This document shows, one piece after another, positions 11,390 through 20,598 of a DNA stretch of 64,000 nt. The notes below the pieces were generated by a model that did not search any database, was not told where the DNA came from, and worked only from the letters and a program-made list of their open reading frames with translations. Origin of the DNA: Heterotrichella gracilis (Eukaryota > Sar > Xanthophyceae > Tribonematales > Xanthonemataceae); NCBI GenBank assembly GCA_032358255.1, contig JAULBX010001336.1, positions 62,001-126,000 of the forward strand. The letters run 5' to 3'. The stretch's first letter is position 1, and every line of letters begins with the position of its first letter. Position numbers and translations under genes: made by a program.

Positions 11390-14300
11390 ATGGCTGGGTC
11401 TCTCACTCGCGCAGCGCTGCTGCTGGCACTGGTAGCCGTTGCTGCCAGCCAAGCAGACTACTCCTCCATCACGGTAGGCATGCTTCGAACCTGGGCCCAC
11501 CCTGGGACCAACCGAGCTGCGGCTCTCATACTTGTTACCACAGCGCCGGCTCTATCATGTCGGCAGCTGGCCTTTGTCTTGTCTGTACGCCACCAGTACA
11601 CCGCCGTATCTCTCGTACGCTTGCGCCTTTGGGGCCCTTCGAAGTGCCCTTGCATTGCCCCTTCGAAACACCACACTACACCACCTCCTCGCCTCACCGC
11701 TTGCTGTGTGCCTCCCGCAGAGCTCCCCCAAGGACAACGCTGCTATGAAGTGCGTCGACCAGGTGGGTGCACTGGCAACGCTCGCCCTTCCTGCCCTTAC
11801 TGGGCTGCAGCGACATAAACCCCGTTCGCAAATTGAGTCCTAACAACAATCAGCCCACAAAGCCCATATGTATGATGCATACCAAGTGTCAGCAGCCATG
11901 ACACCCAGTGCAGGATTGAGACTTTCTTTGGTAGTTAGGTAGGCTGGAATGGTGACGAACACTAAGTCTCCTTGCCTAGGCCTAGGCATAGCATGGTCTT
12001 GCCAACTTGTGCTACAGTTTCCACTAAGGTGATTCAGCTCACCGTTACAACCATCAGGCCTGGGCTTTTTGTAAGCCAGGTGGTATTATTGCGCCCTGAG
12101 TAGCGATATAGCAATAAGCCAGCCAGCTTATGCAGATTCTGTGATTGGGATGTGTCACGCTCTTTGCCAGGCGTGCAGCTGCGTCCAAGGCCACTCCTCT
12201 CTATGAGTAGGGTTGTCGTTAGGGTTAACGTGAGTATGAGGTACAGTTTAGGGCTTCAACTGTCAGGTGGTCACAGCTGTCAGCGGACGGCTGGGGATAA
12301 TGACCTGTGGCTGTGGTCCCCGGGACAGCAGCACACCTGCTTTGTCCATTTTCAAAGCCACCGGGTGCACCTGCGAACAGTGACAGTGGAGTGTTGTGCA
12401 TAAGCAGATGCTGCGGGCTTTGGCAACGGGCACGTGCATCACTTGCAACAAGTGCATCAAAATTGGAGGAAATGACCCAGTTTAGGAACTGGTAGCCCAT
12501 TCGCTCCCATGCAATTAAGTCCTGAATCCCTCTTCCTCCTCTACCCACACACGCTGGAGTACTAACCCCTCCTCCCCTTCCCTCCCCTGCAGAACAACAT
12601 TGTGCAGATCGGCTCCTCCACTGTGTTTGCCGCTTCCCAGGCAGCATCCATCAAGTACCCCAACCCACTGCTGGCGCCACAGGCCATCCAGACCGGCACC
12701 ACCCTAGGGTTCCAGGTGCGCTGCAAGAAACCCTAGCAGGACCCTTACCAGGTTTGCCATGAACCAGGTGCTCTTGTTACAAGGGCTTTTCCCAATGTCA
12801 GATGCAACTGAAGTGGCCTACCCAGAAAGTAAGGCCCGGGCAGGTGCGACCATTCTTATTATTGTCACACAGCTGCAGCTTATCCCCACTTTAGCCACGT
12901 GCTTGCGCTGCTCGCCAGGTGTCACACACCCTACTCCCCACCCCACCAAACCTGTCTTTGCTCAGTCCAGCAATATTGCCACCACCTCACTATCCCCCAC
13001 TGCCTCGCCCACAGCCTCACCAGATTATACAACCCTTATTGCGCCCCGTTCCCAATCTCCGCTGAAAGCATTTCCTAAGGCCCTGATGCCACACATAATC
13101 TGCCAGCGCTGGCACCAATTTGCCATCCCTGACGTGCTCCATCCCACAGAGCTTCCCTGGTTACTCTACGAAATCTTCCATCCCTGTGCCTCTTTCCAAT
13201 CCCCACCCTGCAGACCTTCTTCCCTTACTCCACAAAAACCTGCCATCCCTGATGTGCCTTATCCCACATCCCCGCAGAACTTCTTTGGCTACTCCAGTGA
13301 CATCGCTACCGCCTCCCGCCAGCTCAACCAGGCCGACTACAATGCCTCCGACTGCAACCCCTCGTTTGTGTCAAGCGCGGGAGTGACAGGGCCATGCCAG
13401 GGCAGGTTCCCGGTGGGCGTGCAGGTGCGCGGGGAAACCCTAAACCATATACCCTATGTTCTTGTGTGACAGGGCCTTGCCAGGGTAGGAGAACGCTGAG
13501 GTAGCCTTGATCAAACTCTGGGACATTCCTTGTCAGGTGAACCACACCAAGCAGGACACGGTGGGGGTTGGGATACCTGAAAAGGAGGATAAGCCTGTGC
13601 GGACATTGGCAGTGGGGAAAATACGATGTGTGCAGGCAGGCTTTAATCCTCATTGTCAACTTTAAGTACCCAAACTACAACCCAATTTGCAACCCTGTGG
13701 TGGCTTGGGGCCTTGCCAAAACCCACTTTACCGCCCTCCCAAGCGCAGGTGGGCTATAACCCGCTGACCTTCATCGCCAACCCCATCCAAAACCCTCATT
13801 AAAACCCTAGGCAACACCCCCGTCCCCTGTGTGCAGGTGGGCTATGACCTGCTGACCGTCATCGCCAACCCCCAGGCCACATGGGTGCCAGACTCCGTCT
13901 CACAGGACCAGCTCAAGCAGATCTTCTCGGTAAGGAGAAAAACCCTCGGCCAGTGTCTGAGCCAGACGTTAAAACCCAGTGGACACAACGCCATTGGTTA
14001 GCAATGACTTGGTGATTTGGGGGGTTGGCGTACGCCTGGGGCAGATTTGTATTGTACCGTGGTCAGCAAAATGCGGTGTGTATCTTGCACTCCTGGCTGC
14101 AAAATTGGGGAAGTGATACAGGGCTGTGCAGTGCAGCGTTTGGTTTGGAAAGTGTCAAGTTTGAAGCACTGCCCTAAGCTAATCTCCCATGCAGCCCAGT
14201 TGGCCCTGTGCAGGGTGTATCGTGCTGGCCCTAAAGGGATTTTTCTTTTAAAATGTGTGCAGGGCAACTACCTGCATAGGGTGTATGGTGCTGGCCCTAA

Positions 14301-17300
14301 AGGGACTTGTCTTCTAAATGTGTGCAGGGCAACTACTTGTGGGGCGGCATCTTCAAGGGTGCACAGAACGTGCCCATCATCTTCTACATCCCAGACGCCC
14401 AGTCAGGGTAAGCCCAAAACCCTTAACCTCCCAGACGGACAGTCAGGAGGCCCATACCTGACCTCAGCGGTGCACCCTTCACCCTACACCCTCGGCAATG
14501 TACCCTTATGCAGGGTTTGTGACGTGTTGGGTAACTACCCCTGGGGCCATTGTCTGCCCACCACAGTACAAGTACACCTTTTCATGATATACTTTGGCTT
14601 GCTTGTGTGTGAACCATAACCTGGACATGGCTACATGTGTGCCAAGTGCTTGTGATACTACTCACCTCCCCCCTTGCAACATTTGGAAAGGTGCCAACGG
14701 GCAAAAGCCCACCCCAAAGACCTTGAACGCATCCACACAGCCTCAGAAACACAAACAAAATCCTTTTCACCTCAGCCTGCCCCCCCCTGCAGTGTGGATG
14801 ACTACTCACAAGCCCTCATCACCCACTAGCTAACCCTAAAGACGTCCACAAAAACCTAACACCCCCTCCTCCTCCTGCAGTGTGATTGACTACTTCCAGC
14901 AGGCCACCGGCACCATGCTGCCCACAACCCTAGGGTACTCCGATGAGCGCTCCATCGTGGACGGTGTGGCCAACGACCCCAACGGCATTGGCCTGGTCAG
15001 CAGGGGTACCGCAATGAACGCAGGTAATAAATGTTAGCTGATTAGAGTTCAAACTCAGGGTTTATGGTTTGAGATTTGAAGCAACGGCATTGGCCTGGTC
15101 AGCAGGGGCACCGCAATGAACGCCAGTAACAATTGATGGCCGAGTATGGCTTATGGTTTAGGAGATGAGCCAGCGGTGTTGGCCTGATATGCAGGGTACC
15201 GCAATGAACTCAAGCAGACAATTGTTGGTTGTTCCGGTAAAGTTCTGTGGTTTAAAGTTAGACCCCAAGAGTATTGGCCTGACCAGCAGGGAACCATAAC
15301 GGACACAGGTAACAAAGGTTGGAAAGGGTAGCGACGTGGTTAACCTAAGGTCAACCTCATGACCATGCGTAGGTTAATTTGCGGGGTCAAGCCGGTTTCC
15401 AACAAGGAGTCCTCCTTGGCAATGTCACCTACAACACAGCCGCCACCAAAACCCAAGCATAGGGAAATTTCATTGGAGAGCAACACAGGGAAACCTTGAG
15501 AAGTCCTTTCAACCCTAGCCCGCTTCATAACCCTGACACCGCCTTGGAAAACCCTAACGTAGGTTGTTTTCTTCACTGCAGGCTCCGTGGTGAAGGTTGT
15601 GTCCATCGATGGCTTCTCCCCAATCAACGCCACCTCAGACACCGCCGCCACCTACATGCTGACCCGCCCCCTGCTCAAGTACTTTGACAAGTCAGCAGCA
15701 TACGCTTCCAAGGTCTACGGGGTAGGTGCCGCACCGGGAAACCCTATACCCTAATCACAAAGCCTAAGAAGTCAGCGAGCTACGCACCAAAGATCTACGC
15801 GACAAACTCTTATCCCCAGAGGGGTGCTGCAAACAGTGGGCCTTGATTGCGTTCATTATTCCTGCAAGGTCCAAATATCCCAGGTGTTCCGCGTTCATGT
15901 GTGGTATCCTGACCATCAAGGGCTGGAGCTTTGGCTACAAATACTACCTTTATATGCCTGTAGTTAATGCGCATTTCCTTATCTCCCAGGTGTTGGAGTT
16001 TATCTGCGGTATCCTGACCGCTGAGGGCCAGAAGGTGACTGCCTCAGCGGGCTACATCGCCCTCAACGCAGCCGACCTCAAGACCAACAACGACCTCATC
16101 AAGTGCGCCGACCGCATCGGTACCTTCAAGGACATCGCACTCACCGGCACCATGGCCGAGATGGTGCGCAAAACCCTTAAACCCTAAACGACCTGCTCAA
16201 GTGCTGTGTCCGCAAAGGAGCCTGGAAAGGGCGCTTCATGAAGTCCATGGCCGGTGAGCAAACCCCCGGGGGAAATCCTCTAAACTCATAACACTGACCG
16301 GCACCATGATTGACTGTGCCCACCTGGGGTGTGTGCAAAACACTTATAAACCCTGCTCTAGGTTCTTCTTGACCAATATGCCTGTCGCGCCTCGCCACCG
16401 CCCCACACACGGTGACAATACCCTGTCACGCACCCGCCTAGTGCGTATCCCTGCTAATGAACATCTTGTGTGGTGGATCACCTGAAATACCCTTATCCAA
16501 ACCCTAACCAAACCCTGATTTCATCCTCATGAAACCCTCCTCCCCCCACAGGCCACCTGCCGCGCCTCCCAGCTGGTGAATATCATCCCAAAAACCCTAT
16601 CAAAACCCTAATCAAAACCCTCCTCCCCCCACAGGCCACCTTCCGCGCCTCCCAGCTGGTGAACATCATCCTGACAACCCTATCCAAACCCTAATCAAAA
16701 CCCTCGTCCCCCGCAGGCCACCTGCCGCGCATCCCAGCTGGTGAACATCATTTCCGAGGCCGCCATCGACCCAGTGGCCCAACGCCTGTCCCGGGTGCAG
16801 CCCAACCCCCTGCTCAAGGTCATTGCCCGCCCAGGGACCAGCACGGTGGCTTTCAGGGATTTGATTGTGGGCGCCATCCCCATCATCATGACCAACAGGG
16901 AGCTCACGTGAGTGGCGGGGGATCCGCTGGGGGGAGGGGGGTTGGGGTCCTGCGGAATTGTTTGGGGGGGTACGACCAGGGTGCAAAGCAATGAGAGTGG
17001 CAGAGCCCACCATATTCAAGCCCTCACATCCAAGTGTTGCCAACAGCATAGTATTTTAAAATTAGCCAATAGTTCCTTGTGCCGGCAGGTGATCACCAAC
17101 GCCACACCACCCACTCCTCCCCCATCCATGTAACCCCCCCCCTCCCCCCCCCTTGCAGCACCGACGACTACAACTCCTTCTCTTGCTCCGGTGAGAGCGG
17201 CGTGGTGCCCTCCGGTGACGGCCTCGAGTCATACGCCTCCCAGCCTTGCCAGGGGGTGCTACCAGTGGGCATCAAGGTGTGCTAAAACCCTAGCAAAACC

Positions 17301-19017
17301 CTGGATGAAGGGTGTTGGCAATGTCTGACAATCAGACTAGTTGCCTGTAGCTGTGGATGAGGTGATGGTGCTATCCTGCGGGGGAACATCGGCATCATGC
17401 TCACACATCTTGCCCCTTTGGCACATGCTTATAGTTTTAACTTCAAGACATAAAACATGGCTACAGCCAACCCCCTTTACAGGGTTTGAATTTACTCTAA
17501 ACCCTGACCTCCTCCCCCCTCCCCCTTGCAGCTTGGCCATGACCTGGTCATCTTTGTTGCCAGCGCCGAGAACCCCTACTTCACCTTAAGCCATGGACCC
17601 TAAACCCCAACCCCAGCTCCTCCCCCCTTCAGCTTGGCTACGACCTGATCACCCTTGTCGCCAGTGCCAAGAACTCCTACTTCACCCTGAACGCTCTCCC
17701 CCCCCCTGCAGCTTGGCTACGACCTGATCACCTTTGTGGCCAGCGCCAAGAACCCCTACTTCACCAAGGGCACCAACCTGGACATCCAGTCCATCTTCGA
17801 CCTCTTTGTGTTCCCCAAGCTGGCCAACCAGATTGGCATCTTCAACGGCACCAGCGGCAACACAAAGACGCCACCCGCGCAGCAGTTCAACCTCTATGTG
17901 CCAGCAAGGTGAGGGGGCGGTACACCAAAAAGCCTGCAATGGTCTGCAAGTAACCACATGGGGATTTCCCACTTTAGACTATGGCCTAGCATTTGCTAAG
18001 GGAGACAATCAACCTAGCCAGCACTCCAGCTCTCATAGTTTCTGCAGGGCCACCGCCCAGAACATACCCTAATCAAAACCCTAATCCCCATACCTCTAAC
18101 TCAATCCCCTCCACCCCCGCAGCACCACCGGTACCGCCCAGAAGTTCCTGCAGGCCACCGCCCAGAACGGTCTCAAGGGCTACACCGATGTGCAGCAGCA
18201 GCTGGATGACCTGTACGCAGACCCCATGGGTGTGGGCTATGTGTCCCTGGGACAGGTCGACCCAGCAAGGGTGAGTGGGGATCATAAAACTAAAGGGACT
18301 ATTTGCGCTACTGTGTAGTGAAAATGGGTCGAGGTCCTGATGCTGACCCACCATCGTGGGTTATATATGTCCATGGGGCATGTGGAACCCAACAAGGAGA
18401 CAGCCAATACATTAACAAAAATGCATATAAATCCATTTGAGATCATGATAATACCTGATATAATTCTGCGCCTGCAATCCTCGTCCTTCCCTTCACCCCC
18501 TCCCCTGACCCCTCCCTCCCCCCCCCCCAGGTCACCCCCCTTTCCTTCAACGGCTTCAACCCCTACTACCCCTCCGCCAACTACGACCTCACCAACTACA
18601 ACTTCAAGACCTACGTGTGGTCGTGGTTCGACAACTACAAGTACACACGCGCACAGAACGACCTGCTGTGCTACATGCTCAGCGCAGATGGACAGAGGCT
18701 GGTGGAGTACAGTGGGTACATCAGTATGAGCCAGGTACGGTATAAGAACAGTAAGAATAATAAATGTACCCGTCATGCTGGGACAGGGGCGGCATCCTGC
18801 AGCGTACGGTTTCTGTCCTCATATTAATTATATCTTATATAGCGCCGGGATGACATGTATTCCATTTGTTAAAGTGAACTGTTGGTGGCATGCTGCTTCA
18901 TTTATGACCCTCCAGAATGCAACCCTTCACTTGCTGAGTTGTTTTGCAATTGCTCCACAGGTGTCCGGCGCTGGCAGTGATGTGCTCAAGTCGCAGAGGA
19001 GCCAACTCCTGTGCTAG
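11390..19017 (+). CDS. Secreted protein with two PstS-like PBP domains (646 aa)
   Basis: Signal peptide MAGSLTRAALLLALVAVAAS, then two PBP-like domains (about residues 40-342 and 343-646); probable extracellular or periplasm-like binding protein, with phosphate or another anion as a guess. Fifteen exons, all phases closing: 11390-11473, 11721-11762, 12593-12715, 13278-13424, 13837-13929, 14328-14407, 14881-15023, 15582-15721, 15990-16163, 16717-16907, 17159-17276, 17712-17908, 18123-18270, 18531-18734, 18961-19017 (TAG). Domain 1 has QIGSSTVFAASQAASIKY, FFGYSSDIATASRQLNQADY, QDQLKQIFSGNYLWGGIF and NDPNGIGLVSRGTAMNAG; domain 2 mirrors it with GTSTVAFRDLIVGAIPI, GYDLITFVASAKNPYF and DPMGVGYVSL. 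Each domain has a Cys-bounded loop (ASDC..GPCQG; SFSC..QPCQG), perhaps disulphide-linked. It is the clearest host of exon echoes in the window: nearly every intron from exon 3 onward has at least one. Paralogous to the gene at 4856-10391. Confidence 0.88.
12953..13300 (+). repeat. Multi-copy acceptor echo before exon 4 of PBP gene
   Basis: The start of the exon at 13278 (acceptor, NFFGYSSD..) has weaker copies at about 13145-13170 and 13208-13236, plus a trace of the following exon part (cagcaatattgccaccacct, 12970-12989). The 5' flank tgccatccctga is copied with them (about 13121 and 13242), so the duplicated unit is about 120 bases of intron plus exon. Confidence 0.75.
13746..13880 (+). repeat. 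Acceptor echo before exon 5 of PBP gene
   Basis: The acceptor plus about 33 exon bases at 13833-13872 (caggtgggctatgacctgct) are preceded by a close copy at 13746-13785 (caggtgggctataacccgct). Words such as ACCCTCATTAAAACCCTAGG lie between the copies. Confidence 0.85.
14210..14345 (+). repeat. Tandem echo before exon 6 of PBP gene
   Basis: A unit of about 65 bases (gtgtatcgtgctggccctaa to tgtgcagggcaactac) occurs twice in direct order; the second copy runs into the true exon at 14328. The first copy also contains acceptor and exon start, so two acceptors 65 bases apart precede the same codons. Confidence 0.85.
14386..14905 (+). repeat. Donor echo after exon 6 and acceptor echo before exon 7
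   Basis: Exon 6 ends tcccagacgcccagtcagg (to 14407); a near copy tcccagacggacagtcagg follows at about 14430-14448. The start of exon 7 (ctgcagtgtgattgactact, from 14875) has an upstream copy ctgcagtgtggatgactact at about 14787. Both ends of the same intron carry copies of their own neighbouring exon. Confidence 0.85.
14981..15312 (+). repeat. Four-copy donor echo after exon 7 of PBP gene
   Basis: The end of exon 7 (ggcattggcctggtcagcag, then the donor, 14981-15023) is followed by copies at about 15082-15130, 15171-15215 and 15269-15312. The first is nearly identical, the second and third increasingly diverged, yet the fourth still has AGGTAACA like the functional AGGTAATA. Spacing is about 90-100 bases. 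Words such as TTTATGGTTTGAG separate the copies. Confidence 0.9.
15690..16031 (+). repeat. Echoes on both sides of the intron after exon 8
   Basis: The donor-side exon end (gcatacgcttccaaggtcta, 15699-15718) recurs as gctacgcaccaaagatctac about 75 bases downstream. The acceptor-side exon start at 15981-16031 (cccaggtgttggagtttatc) recurs upstream at about 15879-15928, with ggtatcctgacc conserved in both. Confidence 0.8.
16088..16333 (+). repeat. Donor-side echoes of exon 9
   Basis: Two parts of exon 9 recur in order in the following intron: aacgacctcatcaagtgc (16088) as aacgacctgctcaagtgc (16187), and ctcaccggcaccatggccga (16141) as ctgaccggcaccatgattga (about 16285). The copied unit is therefore longer than the exon edge. 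An ACCCTTAAACCCTAAACG string sits at the junction. Confidence 0.8.
16425..16752 (+). repeat. Triplicated acceptor before exon 10 (second PBP domain)
   Basis: The true exon start (gccacctgccgcgcatccca, from 16717) is preceded by two copies with acceptors of their own at about 16552 and 16634, each ending gtgaa(c/t)atcatcc and followed by AAACCCTAATCAAAACCCT. A fainter trace lies near 16425-16470. The two close copies differ from the exon at only a few sites, so they look young. Confidence 0.9.
17520..17766 (+). repeat. Triplicated acceptor before exon 12
   Basis: Acceptor plus about 55 exon bases (encoding LGYDLITFVASAKNPYFT) occur at about 17527-17588, 17632-17691 and 17706-17766. The first two differ at several sites and run into stops or frame loss; only the third continues. 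GACCCTAAACCCC lies between copies one and two. Confidence 0.92.
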
Positions 19018-20598
19018 AGCACCCAAACCCTAATATAGGGTGTCGGAGGCGCGCAATACCAGCCGCAAGTGCCACAGCACGCACGGTTTGCCTGCCAAGG
19101 GGGAGAGATTGAGGGGAATGCAGTGGGCATGCGCATGTGGGTTTTGAAGCCCCGCCACATGTGAAGCCCTCTGCCAGGGAGAGATAATCAGACTGAAGAT
19201 GGAAACAGGCGTGGGTGACTGGTGCATCCGTGGATTGGGGCACGTGTGGCATTTGATGACTGCGGCAGCTCTGTTCAGTTTTGAGTACTGCGAAGACTCG
19301 CCCATGGCCTGCAAAAGGGCATGTCATTTTTGCGAATGCCCAGATTCCAATGCCTGGGGTGGGCCTTCATGTCTTGCTGCTTGATTGCAATGTGACGGGA
19401 TGTTGGCTAGTCTGCCAGTGAGCGCGCCTTGCGATGCAGCGTTGCCAGGGCTTTGGGTACATCGGCATACCCTACAATCATGTAGGAATAGTCGTGTAGG
19501 GCGGCGACGGCTGCATGCTTTCTTGCCCATAATGGGTGTGTAATCCACACAATCTGACAATATGGAACCATCACTGTCATGATGATCATCGCGGCTGTCC
19601 ATGCTGCCTACGGGTCTGACAGAGTTGACACAGTGTGTCCAAGTTTTAAACACAGTGTCACCATTCAGCTCGATGCCCTGCCCGCCAGTGACTGCTCAAC
19701 TAAGTGTGAAAGACTATTCATCGAGCTTCAAAGCGCGTCAGAAGAACCAACACTCACCCCCGCCGGGGTGTCCATCACAGGGCCTAGGGTTTGAACGAAA
19801 CAAATGGTCCCATCCCTCGCTCTCGTTGTGATTTAGGTCAATTTGCCCCCTGGCTACTGCACCTGCGCGGAAATTGCACCTGGTTCGAATTGGACAACTG
19901 TGGGTTCTCGACGTGTTTCAGAGCCAGGAACGCAGGCCACATAAAACGGCCGACGTTGAAAAGGTTCTTTTCTCCACCAGGTCCTTCTTGTGGTCGACAG
20001 CGCTGTGCAAGGATAAGTGAACCTCGTCGAGACCGTCTCGGTGTGCAAGCGAAGCCCTGCCAGGCTATGGTTGCAAAACCATTTGTCAATGATATCCTCT
20101 TTCACAGCTATTCGGTGACAGGCAAGGAAGGCTGGGTCCTACCACAACCCTTCAAGTTTTCGCTGGCAATGCGCTGACAGGCAAATAGTTTTGCTGCAGC
20201 TCCAGGACCTGCACAAGCAAGCCTAGTTTTGTATGTAGACTGGCCACAGACTCTGGCTCCAGTGCTGTGGACGTTCAAAGGGGCTGGCAGCAGTGCTTTT
20301 CAAGGCTTGCAGCTTTGTCAAATGAGCCTGAGCTCCATTCCACACCAACTGTGTGGTTAAAGTAGCTGTACCAATTTTGTGGGCGCCCATAATTCAACTT
20401 AATATTGAGCCAAGTATCTCGCCTAAGGCTTGAGCACAACTGAAGGCTGAGCACAGCTGTAAGTACCATTGCGCAGCAGCTCTTTGCTTCACTGAAAGGA
20501 TTGTGTGATACTGGTGGTGCCAGAGGGCTCCTGCCTGGGTCCCAGCAGCTGCGCCCTGGGACGCCAGCTGATTCAAGGGTTGATTACATATCTTTTGC
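19018..20598. other. Intergenic region
   Basis: About 1.6 kb between the PBP stop and the start of the Rieske gene. It should hold the PBP 3' end and the Rieske promoter. Open frames here (up to 128 codons) have no recognisable similarity. Nothing else seen. Confidence 0.5.

Noticed and set aside
17520-17700. Echo copies as real alternative exons
   Set aside because: They lose frame or hit stops after the copied piece, and each gene's phases close perfectly without them. Kept as possible rare acceptors only.
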